Positions 8,719 through 17,839 of a stretch of 64,000 nt of DNA are shown here, one piece after another (the first letter of the stretch is position 1; each line of letters opens with the position of its first letter). The translations under genes were made by a program, and so were the position numbers. The notes beneath the pieces are model-generated. The model searched no databases. It was given only the letters and a program-made list of their open reading frames with translations, and was not told the origin of the DNA. The stretch comes from Oceanobacillus oncorhynchi (GTDB taxonomy: Bacteria > Bacillota > Bacilli > Bacillales > Amphibacillaceae): contig NZ_CDGG01000001.1 of NCBI RefSeq assembly GCF_000821065.1, forward strand, positions 2,976,001 through 3,040,000. Direction: 5' to 3'.

Positions 8719-9177
8719 ATGATGTTATTAAAAAACATACAAGAATGGACATTATTATTAGTTATTTTTGGGTTTACAGCCCTTATAGGAAATTGGGCAG
8801 GCTATGAAATTATGCCATTAACAGCGCTTCCTGGGATGATCACACTCATACTGATTTGTTTAGCTGGATTTATTTTAAGAGAACTTATACCGGTTAACTT
8901 CCCGAGTATTGCTTATATTTCACTGATAGGCGTTCTGGTATCTATGCCATGGATGCCCGGTTCGGAGAAAATTGTTGAATGGACGAGTCAGGTCGAGCTT
9001 CTCGCACTTGCAACGCCTATATTAGCTTATGCCGGTATTGCCATCGGCCGTTCGTGGACAGATTTTGTGAAATTAGGATGGAAGACGATTGTTGTGGCAA
9101 GCTTAGTCATGTTAGGAACATTTATAGGTTCGGCATTAATTGCAGAAATTATATTGCGATTCCAAGGAATTATTTAA
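8719..9177 (+). CDS. Small integral membrane protein, partner of the DUF3100 protein
   Basis: A 152-residue protein with four to five hydrophobic helices (from LLLVIFGFTALIGNWAGY, MITLILICLAGFIL, IAYISLIGVLVSM, LATPILAYAGIAIG and IVVASLVMLGTFIGSALIA). I do not recognise a named family. AAGGAGGGCTTA precedes tandem ATG codons. Position and size recall two-gene carriers in which a small and a large membrane subunit work together, but this is only context. Last gene of the presumed operon. Confidence 0.65.
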   Translation: MMLLKNIQEWTLLLVIFGFTALIGNWAGYEIMPLTALPGMITLILICLAGFILRELIPVNFPSIAYISLIGVLVSMPWMPGSEKIVEWTSQVELLALATPILAYAGIAIGRSWTDFVKLGWKTIVVASLVMLGTFIGSALIAEIILRFQGII

Positions 9178-9454
9178 ATGATAAGTAGCGCTGTTCTTAA
9201 AGAATATAGTCTTAATGAATACAGCGAGTTATGTATAAATCGTGTACGGCATAAATAATCTTTTTAAATAACTCAACATTCACACCTAACAATAAGCATA
9301 TATATATTGCTATTCCAAGATGAACATGTTCCCCATTATCATACTTCCTTTGATTGCGTAAAGCTGTATAAATTTAAAGAGATAAGTAAGGAATTATTTT
9401 TTGTTTTCGTGTAGGCTATGATTATAAGCATTTTCTGACAGAGGGGAGTCTGCT

Positions 9455-9841
9455 ATGAGGGAAGCAATTATGTTGATTGTCGATTTAATCAATGATATGC
9501 ATGATGTGATTGCCAGTACATTTGGTTCGAATATGACAGATAAAGAATTGCATTTCTGGATTTTTGGTATCCTGGGAATCGTAACTTTCTTTATTGTCTA
9601 TGTAGTATTTAAAATTCTATCTAAAATAAAGTGGAGTATTGCCATTTTGGCTTTTCTCTACACATTTACCGTAATGGTCGTCCTTGTATTTGCTGTGGAG
9701 ATTCAGCAGGCCTATACACAACGCGGAAATATGGAATTTGCTGATGCTGTCATGGGCTTATGGGGCTTTATTGTCTTTTTTGCAGTTTATGCAGTGATTG
9801 GTATCATTGGTTATTTTATATATAAAGCGTTTAAGAAATAA
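9455..9841 (+). CDS. Hypothetical membrane protein
   Basis: 128 residues with three clear hydrophobic helices (about 34-58, 66-86 and 104-125) and a short soluble N-terminus. No family recognised. GAGGGGAG precedes the ATG at a good distance, and a strong terminator follows, so this is a real single-gene unit. The Lys-rich C-terminal end suggests a cytoplasmic tail. Confidence 0.65.
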   Translation: MREAIMLIVDLINDMHDVIASTFGSNMTDKELHFWIFGILGIVTFFIVYVVFKILSKIKWSIAILAFLYTFTVMVVLVFAVEIQQAYTQRGNMEFADAVMGLWGFIVFFAVYAVIGIIGYFIYKAFKK

Positions 9842-9846
9842 GCAGA

Positions 9847-9885
9847 GCACCTTGTTAAGTCAGGCAGATAACAAGGTGCTTTTTC
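9847..9885 (+). terminator. Terminator of the small membrane protein gene
   Basis: GCACCTTGTTA and TAACAAGGTGC are perfect 11-bp arms with a 10-base loop, followed by TTTTTC. Confidence 0.88.
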
Positions 9886-9983
9886 TATGACTTTCTTTGT
9901 GTCAATTCGATTGAAAAAGAATGGCTTTCATTGGAAATTAGGACTATATCCATGTATGTTAATGAAAAAGGGGGAGCTGCGGT

Positions 9984-10553
9984 ATGATAGATTTAAGTCA
10001 TAAACCTTGGCTGAAAGGTGAAAAGGTTACACTTCGGCCATTTAAGGAAGAAGATTTTCCTCATATAAATGCATGCCTGACGGATGAGGAAGTTTTAAAA
10101 TTAACTGGAAGCGATATGGATTTTGACTTTGAGGAGGAAGAAGAAAATATTCTTGGCTGGTACCGTTCAAGACACACTCAAACGGACCGTCTGGACTTGG
10201 CTATTGTTGATTCATTCCTGGACATTTTGGTGGGCGAAGCAGTAATCAATTTATACGACGAATCCACGCATAGTATGAATTTCAGAATACTTATCGGTCC
10301 ACAGGGGAGAAATCGCGGCTTAGGAACAGAGGCGACACAGCTTCTTATCGATTATGTGTTTAAAAACACGACACTTCATTATCTGACCCTGGACGTTTTG
10401 GAATTTAATCCAAGGGCGAGGCATGTTTATGAAAAAATTGGTTTTGTGAAAGTTGGCATCAATGAAAACGAGCTGGAATTTGAAGGGGAATGGATCGATT
10501 CTATGCAAATGAAATTAACGAGGGAAACGTGGTTAAGCGAAGAAAAAACATAA
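9984..10553 (+). CDS. GNAT family N-acetyltransferase (RimJ/RimL-like)
   Basis: A 189-residue acetyl-CoA-dependent acetyltransferase. It opens with VTLRPFKEEDFPHIN, and the acetyl-CoA pyrophosphate loop is GPQGRNRGLGTEATQ, followed by LDVLEFNPRARHVYEKIGFVKVG, the typical last strand and helix. The pattern is that of RimJ/RimL-type enzymes, which acetylate protein N-termini or small amines; the actual acceptor is unknown. AAAGGGGGAGC precedes the ATG. Monocistronic, ahead of dsdA. Confidence 0.85.
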   Translation: MIDLSHKPWLKGEKVTLRPFKEEDFPHINACLTDEEVLKLTGSDMDFDFEEEEENILGWYRSRHTQTDRLDLAIVDSFLDILVGEAVINLYDESTHSMNFRILIGPQGRNRGLGTEATQLLIDYVFKNTTLHYLTLDVLEFNPRARHVYEKIGFVKVGINENELEFEGEWIDSMQMKLTRETWLSEEKT

Positions 10554-10578
10554 TAGAATACCTGCCATCAAATTATTT

Positions 10579-10602
10579 GTTTTAAGTGGAGAGTGTTATA
10601 AT
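10579..10602 (+). promoter_or_regulatory. Candidate promoter for dsdA
   Basis: An extended -10 element, TGTTATAAT, ends at 10602, 41 bases before the start codon; a weak -35 hexamer (TTATTT, just upstream of the given span) lies 18 bases before it. The extended -10 could compensate for the poor -35. Confidence 0.45.
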
Positions 10603-10643
10603 CTAGCTTAACAGAACAATTTTCAAAAAGAGGTGACAGGATA

Positions 10644-11981
10644 ATGACAATCGTAAAGGGGAAACCGATGGAGAAATGGATCAGAGAATTTCCGGATCTG
10701 GGCCCCATATTAAATTACACCCCGTTTTATTGGAGTAATCCAGGTGTGAAGGATAATAAGGAAGCATTGCAAGACCAGCCGCTTCAATTAAAAGATATGA
10801 AAGATGCGGAGGAACGCTTAAAACGATTTGCACCTTTTATAGCAAAGGCCTATCCCGAAACGGAAAAGGACAGGGGAATTATTGAATCACCGCTGATAGA
10901 AGGGAATCAAATCAAGGCCAGAATCGAAACGATTACAGGTCAAAAAATCCCTGGTGCATTTTACATAAAGCTGGATAGTCATTTGCCGATTTCCGGTTCG
11001 ATTAAAGCCAGAGGCGGTATTTATGAAGTTCTCAAATATGCAGAAACCCTGTTACAGGAGCATCATTTGTTATCCGAAACAGATGATTATAGTAAAATGA
11101 CGGAAGCAACGTATCGGGAATTTTTCTCGCAGTATACGATTCTTGTAGGCTCTACAGGTAATTTGGGTCTGAGTATCGGCGTCATCAGCGCCAAGCTTGG
11201 TTTTCAAGTCATTGTCCATATGTCTGCAGATGCAAAGCAATGGAAAAAAGATTTGTTAAGATCGCGCGGAGTTCAGGTTATGGAGCATCCATCTGATTAT
11301 AGCAAGGCAGTGGAAGAGGGAAGAAAAGAAGCTGAAAATGATTCGAAAAGCTATTTCATCGATGATGAAAATTCTAAGGATTTATTTTTAGGATATACGG
11401 TGGCAGCTATTCGTTTGAAAAAGCAATTCGAAGAACGGGAAATTCAAGTGAGTCCGGAGAAGCCGCTCCATGTTTACTTGCCTTGCGGTGTCGGCGGAGG
11501 CCCGGGCGGTGTTGCGTTTGGTTTGAAGGTTATCTTTGGTGACGCTGTAAAATGTTATTTTGCAGAACCGACTCATTCCCCTTGTATGCTGGTCGGAATG
11601 ATGACAGGACTGCATAATGAGATTTCCGTCAATGACTTTGGATTAGACAATCAAACAGCCGCAGATGGGCTAGCTGTCGGCAGACCCTCTGGTTTTGTCG
11701 GAAAAGTCATGGAGCCGCTGTTAGAAGGAATTTATACGGTAAGTGATGAGCAAATGTTCCGCCTAATTGCAGAAATGGCTGATGCAGAGGGCATTCATTT
11801 GGAACCTTCTGCTGTAACCGGGTTGATGGGACCTTCTTATGTCGTTCAAAATGAACTGAAAGTGACCGATGGAGATACGCATTTAATTTGGGCTACCGGT
11901 GGAAGCATGGTGCCGGGTGACATTCAGGAAGCGGAATATCAAAAGGGACTGGAATATAAAAACAATCCTGATATAAGGTGA
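10644..11981 (+). CDS. dsdA: D-serine dehydratase (D-serine ammonia-lyase)
   Basis: A 445-residue PLP enzyme of fold type II, the usual size for DsdA, converting D-serine to pyruvate and ammonia in the cytoplasm. The PLP lysine is K121 in [12 protein letters not shown], the phosphate loop is [11 protein letters not shown], and the glycine-rich cup is [25 protein letters not shown] precedes the ATG. No dsdC regulator or D-serine permease is adjacent, so the enzyme probably detoxifies D-serine or supplies pyruvate. A shared hairpin terminator separates it from the convergent copper ATPase. Confidence 0.95.
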   Translation: MTIVKGKPMEKWIREFPDLGPILNYTPFYWSNPGVKDNKEALQDQPLQLKDMKDAEERLKRFAPFIAKAYPETEKDRGIIESPLIEGNQIKARIETITGQKIPGAFYIKLDSHLPISGSIKARGGIYEVLKYAETLLQEHHLLSETDDYSKMTEATYREFFSQYTILVGSTGNLGLSIGVISAKLGFQVIVHMSADAKQWKKDLLRSRGVQVMEHPSDYSKAVEEGRKEAENDSKSYFIDDENSKDLFLGYTVAAIRLKKQFEEREIQVSPEKPLHVYLPCGVGGGPGGVAFGLKVIFGDAVKCYFAEPTHSPCMLVGMMTGLHNEISVNDFGLDNQTAADGLAVGRPSGFVGKVMEPLLEGIYTVSDEQMFRLIAEMADAEGIHLEPSAVTGLMGPSYVVQNELKVTDGDTHLIWATGGSMVPGDIQEAEYQKGLEYKNNPDIR

Positions 11982-11995
11982 TTATTGAAAGAATA

Positions 11996-12036
11996 GAAAA
12001 AACGCAAATCAGACGCGCCAGCCGATTTGCGTTTTT
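11996..12036. terminator. Bidirectional terminator between dsdA and copB
   Basis: AAAAAACGCAAATC pairs with GATTTGCGTTTTT around a GC-rich loop. With A-runs on one side and T-runs on the other, it can serve both converging genes. Confidence 0.85.
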
Positions 12037-12056
12037 CTACATGGCAGAGGCCTTCT

Positions 12057-14093
12057 TTAGGCATGTTTATTTTTCAATAACCTGGCATTGAACGCTACCA
12101 TAATCGTACTGAGTGACATTAATACTGCGCCAACGGCAGGGTTTAGTACAATGCCCCAAGGGGCTAGTATTCCTGCTGCTAATGGAATGGCAATAATATT
12201 ATAGCCTGCTGCCCACCAAAGGTTTTGAATCATTTTGCGATAGGTTGAGCGGGAAAGCTCTATGATGGAAACAACATCGACCGGGTCACTATTCACTAAG
12301 ACAACATCAGCTGTTTCCATCGCGACATCTGTACCGGCCCCGACTGCTACTCCTAAATCAGCAGTGGCTAAAGCAGGGGAGTCATTGATGCCGTCGCCGG
12401 TCATCGCTGTTCTTTTTTTATTTGCCTGCAGCTGTTTGATTTGATCGGCTTTTTGGTCTGGGAGCACCTCAGCGATAACGTGGTCAATGCCGATTTCTTT
12501 GGCCACGCCGGTCGCTACGGTCTGATTATCACCAGTCAGCATCTGTGCTTCAATGCCAAGCTCATGTAAACGGCGTACAGCTTCTTTGGAGGAAGCTTTG
12601 ACTTGGTCAGCAAGGGCAATCATTCCAATGAACTGTTCTTCCTCCAGAACAAAAATTACTGTTTTACCTGCATCAGCAAGCTGGTTAAAAGCTTCTTTAT
12701 CATAAGGGATTCCGTTTTTATCCATATAACCGGGGCTTACTGCTAGAAGCCAGGAACCTTCCAATTTTGCTTTTACACCTGCACCTGTTATGGAATCAAA
12801 GGTTTCTGGTGTGGTCAAGTTTATTTGCTGCTTCTTCGCAGACGCAACAACCCCTGCAGCAATCGGATGCTCCGACTGTGCTTCAATAGAAGCTGTTTTT
12901 TGCAGAAGCTCTTTTTCGGTTATATTGCTGCTGGAAATAATATCTGTTACAGCAAATTCCCCTTTGGTCAACGTGCCTGTTTTATCAAATACGACTGTAT
13001 CGATTTTTCGTGCATCTTCAAAGCCTGCACGATTACGGATAAACAAACCGTTTTGAGCTGACAGATAAGTGGAACGGGCAACTACCAAAGGAATTGCCAG
13101 CCCTAAGGCGTGTGGACAGGAAATAACGAGAACTGTTACCATTCGTGTCATCGCTTCTTCCATTCCATAGCCAAGAGAAATCCAAATAACAAATGTAAGG
13201 ATTCCGGCAGTTATAGCAACATAAAACAGTAATTTTGCTGCACGGTCGGAAAGCTTTTGCGTTTTTGACTTACTTTCCTGTGCTTCTTTAACAAGCTGAA
13301 CCACCTGTGAAAGATAGCCTTCTTCACTTGTTTTAGAAACCTCAATTGTCAATGAACCAGATGTGTTAATTGAACCGCCGATTGCTTCATCTTTCACTTG
13401 TTTTTCAACAGGGACCGATTCGCCAGTCAGCATGGATTCATCCACAGAGGATTTTCCGTTAATAATGATACCATCTGCTGGTATTTTTTCACCTGGTTTA
13501 ATCAGAACATGATTCCCTTTTTTTAGCTCTGAAACGGGGATGACTTCGGTGTTGCCCGTTTTGTCTATTTTGGTTGCCTCCTGTGGCATCAGCTCTACTA
13601 ATGATTCCATGGAATCAGAGGCTTTGCTGACAGATTTCATTTCTATCCAATGCCCCAGCAGCATAATGGCAATCAGTGTTGCTAATTCCCAGAATAAATC
13701 ATGACCTTCCAAACCCAATACAGTAGCGGCACTATAAACATAGGCTACAGTAATTGCAAATCCAATCAGGGTCATCATTCCAGGAGATTTTTGTTTTAAT
13801 TCGTCCACAGCACCTGTTAAAAATGGCCAGCCGCCGTAGAAGAAAATAATAGATGCCAGAATGAGCTCAACCCAATGGTCCCCTGCAAATGTTAGCGAAT
13901 AATTAAAGAACGACTGAATCATATCCGAAAGCAGAATAATCGGCAGTGCCAGTACAAGCGAAATGTAAAACCGCTTTTTAAAATCTGCAATCATATGCTC
14001 ATGATGATCGTGGTGGGAATGAGCATGATGCTTCTCTTGATGATGTTCATGGTCGGAATGATGCGCGTTGTGATGATTATGTTGTTCATGCAT
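12057..14093 (-). CDS. copB: CopB-type P1B ATPase, copper/silver exporter
   Basis: A 678-residue heavy-metal ATPase. The N-terminus is a His-rich metal-binding tail (about 18 His in the first 33 residues) instead of the CxxC domains of CopA. The transmembrane metal motif is CPH ([11 protein letters not shown]), marking the P1B-3 CopB class, which exports Cu(II), Cu(I) or Ag(I). The actuator loop has TGES, the phosphorylation site is DKTGTLT, and the hinge is [19 protein letters not shown] precedes the ATG. No copZ or csoR gene is adjacent. A palindrome in the upstream gap may be a copper-responsive operator. Confidence 0.93.
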   Translation of the reverse strand: MHEQHNHHNAHHSDHEHHQEKHHAHSHHDHHEHMIADFKKRFYISLVLALPIILLSDMIQSFFNYSLTFAGDHWVELILASIIFFYGGWPFLTGAVDELKQKSPGMMTLIGFAITVAYVYSAATVLGLEGHDLFWELATLIAIMLLGHWIEMKSVSKASDSMESLVELMPQEATKIDKTGNTEVIPVSELKKGNHVLIKPGEKIPADGIIINGKSSVDESMLTGESVPVEKQVKDEAIGGSINTSGSLTIEVSKTSEEGYLSQVVQLVKEAQESKSKTQKLSDRAAKLLFYVAITAGILTFVIWISLGYGMEEAMTRMVTVLVISCPHALGLAIPLVVARSTYLSAQNGLFIRNRAGFEDARKIDTVVFDKTGTLTKGEFAVTDIISSSNITEKELLQKTASIEAQSEHPIAAGVVASAKKQQINLTTPETFDSITGAGVKAKLEGSWLLAVSPGYMDKNGIPYDKEAFNQLADAGKTVIFVLEEEQFIGMIALADQVKASSKEAVRRLHELGIEAQMLTGDNQTVATGVAKEIGIDHVIAEVLPDQKADQIKQLQANKKRTAMTGDGINDSPALATADLGVAVGAGTDVAMETADVVLVNSDPVDVVSIIELSRSTYRKMIQNLWWAAGYNIIAIPLAAGILAPWGIVLNPAVGAVLMSLSTIMVAFNARLLKNKHA

Positions 14094-14119
14094 TTGTAAT
14101 CCACTCCTTTCCTTTTATT

Positions 14120-14136
14120 ATACCCCTGCAAGGTAT
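14120..14136. promoter_or_regulatory. Candidate copper-responsive operator upstream of copB
   Basis: ATACC and GGTAT flank a 7-base centre (ATACCCCTGCAAGGTAT). The spacing and C-run resemble CsoR operators of Firmicutes. It lies about 27 bases upstream of the copB start. Confidence 0.45.
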
Positions 14137-14151
14137 TTGCGAAACATGTAA

Positions 14152-14778
14152 TTATTCAATCTTGAGAGGGAATTTTTATGGTCAGCGAACTTTCGTTTGT
14201 ACCTGCTGGAAGAGTATAAGGATTTCCCGCCCGATCTGCAGAAATATGTCCCTGATTATGAATTTTTTCTATACGATGTATCTGGTTATAAAGACGAAAA
14301 TGTCCAATTGAATGTGTTCCTGCGAATTATTCTGATGGTGTTTCGGGATATCCGCAAAAAGGATATCCACGCCATGGTAAATACCATCTATCAGGCAGTC
14401 GATTACCTGCGGCAGCTGCAGGATCAAGCAAGAGCCACAGCGTATTTGAAGACGTTGTTTTATTATATTTTCCGTGTCCAGCGGCATCTTACCAAAAAAC
14501 AATTTTATGATATAATCGACCATATAGGAAACACTTATCAAGAAGGAAGCGAGTTGACAATGACATTAGCGGAGATTTTTCGGAATGAAGGGAAGGAAGA
14601 AGGCAGAGCGGAAGGTATAGCCAATACCACAATTCGATTAATCACAAAGTTTGTAGCTCCACCTTCAGAAGATATAAAGAAAAAGATACACGAACAGGAA
14701 ATAAGCACACTGGAAGCAATAATAGATCATATAGATGAATTGGAAACCATAGAAGACGTCAAACAATACTTGAAATAG
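14152..14778 (+). pseudogene. N-terminally truncated Rpn/YhgA-type recombination-promoting nuclease remnant
   Basis: The open frame contains only the middle and end of an Rpn (PDDEXK, formerly putative transposase) protein: LYLLEEYKDFPPDLQKYVPDYEF, the helical middle part and the tail typical of the family (EIFRNEGKEEGRAEGIANTTIRL followed by short helices). Complete members are near 280-300 residues and begin with the PD-(D/E)XK nuclease core. That core is missing here, and no good ribosome site precedes a start in this frame (TTG at 14197 is the only candidate). A decayed gene is therefore most likely. Such genes spread within genomes and often leave fragments. Confidence 0.65.
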
Positions 14779-15023
14779 AAAAGAGATGGGATGCCTTGAC
14801 CTAATGTAAGAAGAAATACATCTCATATAAATTTGCAGTTCCATTTCATTTTTAAATATTGTATAATGTGATTATAAATTAGATTTCAATGCTATTTAAA
14901 TAAATAAGGAGTGTGCTGTGTGAGTATTGTAGTAGGTTCTAAATAGGATAATTTCAAACGAAATAAATATAGAAATAATTAGGGTGAGTAGACCCTTTAT
15001 TTGTAATGTATTTATTTCAACCT

Positions 15024-15232
15024 ATGAAGATACCTGCTGAACTTATAAGCACCTCATCATAATCGTCTTGTCTCGTTGTGCTATCTGTTGTTATTCTGAA
15101 ACAGATGTACATGACAGATGGGTTATTATGTAAAAAAGCTGCGGTATTCCTGCGGCTTTTTTTATTGATAAAATTCATTCTCAAAATGGATGAGAAGATA
15201 CGTATTGAAATCTAATGGGCAGGTATCTTCAT
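15024..15232. repeat. Long-range 14-bp inverted repeat
   Basis: ATGAAGATACCTGC at 15024-15037 is repeated exactly in inverted form (GCAGGTATCTTCAT) at 15219-15232. The enclosed segment holds a terminator. It could be a small non-autonomous element or a leader structure of the MutS2-like gene. Confidence 0.5.
15132..15163 (+). terminator. Intrinsic terminator before the MutS2-like gene
   Basis: AAAAAAGCTGCGG and CCTGCGGCTTTTTTT form a stem with a short loop and a T-run. It lies 140 bases upstream of the MutS2-like start, so it ends upstream transcription or acts in a leader. Confidence 0.75.
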
Positions 15233-15300
15233 TCTACGCTCCCTTGTAAACAAGAGAGGAACTTGATTACTTCAACGCATATCGTAAAGGAGAACAAAAA

Positions 15301-17202
15301 ATGAATGAGATAACCTTTGATAAACTGCAATATAATGAACTAAAAAAAATTATCAAATCTTATTGTATCAGCGGGCTGGGAATGCAGTTAATGGATAAAT
15401 TAAAGCCCAGCTCAAATATTAACGTGGTGAAAAGCAGATTGAATGAAACGACGGAAGCGGTGGCCATTTTGAATACGAATAGCCGTGTTCCTTTCCTGGG
15501 CGTTTCCAATATTGAAAATATCATGCAAAATCTAGAAAAGGGAATCATCTTACAGCCGGATGATCTAGTAAATGTATCGGATTTCCTGCGGGGCTGCCGG
15601 AAAATCAAAAAATACATGCTCGATAAAGCATTTTTTGCACCTGTATTAGCCTCTTATGCAAATTCAATGGCCGTATTTCAAAGTATAGAAGAAGAGCTTG
15701 ATTTTTCGATAAAAGGAAATCGAATCGATTCCGCAGCAAGCAAAGAATTAAAACGGATTCGAAACCATATCCAAGCTGTTGAGACGAAGATGGAGGAACG
15801 TTTAAACCGATTTTTGAAAAGCAGTGTGTATAAAAAATATATCCAGGAAGCATTTATCAGTAAAAAAGATGATCGATATACAATTCCAGTAAAAGCTGCT
15901 TATAAGCATCATGTCGATGGCGTCATTGTAGACACCTCTTCCAAAGGCTCTACGGTTTTTATTGAACCTGCTGCAGTCAGTAAATTAAATAATGAACTTG
16001 CTGTATTAAAAGCTGAGGAGCAGATGGAAGAATATCAAATTCTGGCAACTTTATCGGGAATGATTTTAGAGAATATCAGCGAATTAAAAATAAATATGGA
16101 ATTGATTGGCCAATATGATATGGTGTTTGCCAAAGCTAAATTTAGTAAGCAGACGGACGGAATTGAGCCCAAATTGAATGACCATGGGTATATGAAACTG
16201 ATCGATTGTAAACATCCGCTGTTAACAGGGAAAGCAGTGCCTTTGAATTTTGAGATAGGTGAAGATTTCAGGAGCCTGATTATCACCGGACCAAATGCCG
16301 GCGGAAAAACCGTTGTATTAAAAACGATTGGGCTTCTGACATTATCTGTGATGTCAGGGTTTCATATAACGGCTAATAAGGAAACGGAAATCAGCTTATT
16401 CGAAAATATTTTTGTGGATATTGGCGATAATCAAAGCATGGAAAATGCGCTAAGTACATTCTCCTCTCATATGCAAAATATAGCTGAGATTATGCAGCAG
16501 GCGAATCATCATTCTTTAGTACTCTTTGATGAGATTGGCAGCGGAACAGAGCCGAATGAAGGAGCAGCTCTTGCTATCTCTATTTTAGAAGAATTTTATC
16601 AGATGGGCTGTATTACTGTAGCTACAACCCACTATGGTGAAATCAAGCGTTTTTCAGAAATGCATCCGGACTTCATGAATGCGGCGATGCAATTTAATAG
16701 TGAAACATTAGAGCCGCTGTATAAATTGATTATGGGGAAATCAGGAGAAAGTAATGCGCTGTGGATCTCCAGGAAAATGAACATGAAAGAACAAGTTCTT
16801 CAAAAAGCGAAGGAATATATGAATAATAAAGAATATCATTTTGACCTTGTTAATCATAATAAAATTAGAAAGCCTAAGACAGTTAAACAGAAATCAGCTG
16901 TATTTACGGAGTACGAAAAAGGAGATCGGGTCAAGCTGTTGGAATACGATGATTTCGGAATTATCTATGAAGGAGCTGATTCACAATATAATGTGGTCGT
17001 TTTTTATAAAAATGAGCTGATTACGGTGAATGTAAAGCGAATCTCCTTAGAGATTAAAGGGAAGGATTTATATCCTGCAGGTTACGATATGGATACTTTA
17101 TTCGAGAATTATCATTCTCTGAAAATGCAGCATGATTTGGAGCGGGGATCTAAAAAAGCGTTGCGGAAGGTGGAGAAGGAGATTAGAAACAGGGAAAAGT
17201 AA
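15301..17202 (+). CDS. MutS2-like ATPase lacking the Smr nuclease domain
   Basis: A 633-residue MutS-family protein. The N-terminal half matches the MutS2 core and clamp (SSKGSTVFIEPAAV is characteristic). The ATPase has Walker A GPNAGGKT at 330-337, Walker B LVLFDEIGSGTEPNEG and the H-loop VATTHYGEIKRF. Canonical MutS2 is about 780 residues and ends in an Smr endonuclease domain. Here the protein stops after a KOW-like segment (EKGDRVKLLEYDDFGIIYEG) and a charged tail, so the Smr domain is absent. It is therefore a paralogue, probably acting on DNA junctions or stalled ribosomes without cleavage (inference). GGAGAACAA precedes the ATG. Confidence 0.85.
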   Translation: MNEITFDKLQYNELKKIIKSYCISGLGMQLMDKLKPSSNINVVKSRLNETTEAVAILNTNSRVPFLGVSNIENIMQNLEKGIILQPDDLVNVSDFLRGCRKIKKYMLDKAFFAPVLASYANSMAVFQSIEEELDFSIKGNRIDSAASKELKRIRNHIQAVETKMEERLNRFLKSSVYKKYIQEAFISKKDDRYTIPVKAAYKHHVDGVIVDTSSKGSTVFIEPAAVSKLNNELAVLKAEEQMEEYQILATLSGMILENISELKINMELIGQYDMVFAKAKFSKQTDGIEPKLNDHGYMKLIDCKHPLLTGKAVPLNFEIGEDFRSLIITGPNAGGKTVVLKTIGLLTLSVMSGFHITANKETEISLFENIFVDIGDNQSMENALSTFSSHMQNIAEIMQQANHHSLVLFDEIGSGTEPNEGAALAISILEEFYQMGCITVATTHYGEIKRFSEMHPDFMNAAMQFNSETLEPLYKLIMGKSGESNALWISRKMNMKEQVLQKAKEYMNNKEYHFDLVNHNKIRKPKTVKQKSAVFTEYEKGDRVKLLEYDDFGIIYEGADSQYNVVVFYKNELITVNVKRISLEIKGKDLYPAGYDMDTLFENYHSLKMQHDLERGSKKALRKVEKEIRNREK

Positions 17203-17259
17203 GCTGGCCTTTTGTCCGTGCTGACTATAAAAAAGGGTAGGCATCTTCTGTTATTTGAA

Positions 17260-17350
17260 CCTTACGTAAACCTCTCCCTCCAAATAGAGAGTATAAATGA
17301 ATTTATTTAGGCGGGGATTTTACGGGTGTTAACTCCCTGAATGAAATTTT
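17260..17350. repeat. Dispersed hairpin repeat, copy A
   Basis: Contains the shared core ATTTATTTAGGCGGGGA then ACGGGTGTTAACTCCCTGAA. Related copies lie at 42799-42890 and 58053-58135. The left arm (CGTAAACCTCTCCCTCC) is a degenerate complement of the right arm, so the copy can still fold. It sits in the gap after the MutS2-like gene. Confidence 0.6.
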
Positions 17351-17514
17351 GCTTATGAATTTGGAGGGTTATTAAAAAACATTTAATATTTGATACAAAT
17401 AGTGCCAAGCTGATGTTTTCAATATGAATTTACAAGCAACAAAAAATATTTTTAAAATTCCCCCTTCCCATTCTCTGATAAATCTGATAAGATAGTGAAA
17501 ATATCAAAATTGGA

Positions 17515-17812
17515 ATGCAAGGATAAGGAATAGTACTTGTCTGACTTGTTTACAGAAAGTTGCTGGCTGATGAGAAGCAATGACAGGGAAGCAGGGAACT
17601 CGCCTTAGAGCAGCCTTAGTGAAATCAAGTTAAGAAAGTAATTAAGGACGGAACCCCACCGTTACACGGGAAGGATATAAGACAGTTTTGTCTGTATCTG
17701 GATAAGTGCATGGTAATTTGGTTTACCATGAAATCGGGGTGGTACCGCGTAAGAATAAGTCTTTCGTCTCCTAGCAAAGTGAATTGCTGGAGAAGAAAGG
17801 CTTTTTTTATTT
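17515..17812 (+). promoter_or_regulatory. T-box leader of leuA (leucine-responsive)
   Basis: The T-box sequence GGGGTGGTACCGCG is at 17736-17749, followed by a terminator hairpin (CTTTCGTCTCC... with ...GGAGAAGAAAG) ending in CTTTTTTT. The specifier region GGGAACTCGCC contains CTC, a leucine codon, consistent with leuA downstream. Uncharged tRNA-Leu would stabilise the antiterminator and allow transcription. The 5' limit is approximate. Confidence 0.92.
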
Positions 17813-17839
17813 CAATTTAAATTTGAGGAGGAATGTATC

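Larger units (their letters stand above)
14779..15300. other. Gene-free gap with decayed sequence, an inverted repeat and a terminator
   Basis: No coding frame of useful size. An extended -10-like TGTATAATG (near 14869) and an AAGGAG site before an eight-codon frame (near 14920) look like the front of a lost gene. A 14-bp inverted repeat spans 15024-15232. A strong hairpin terminator sits at 15132-15163. Confidence 0.5.

Noticed and set aside
8312..8752. 146-codon minus-strand frame over the DUF3100 gene
   Set aside because: Shadow of two plus-strand genes that have good ribosome sites; nothing recognisable in the protein.
17260..17350. Small RNA gene
   Set aside because: No promoter found; the segment is better explained as a dispersed hairpin repeat.
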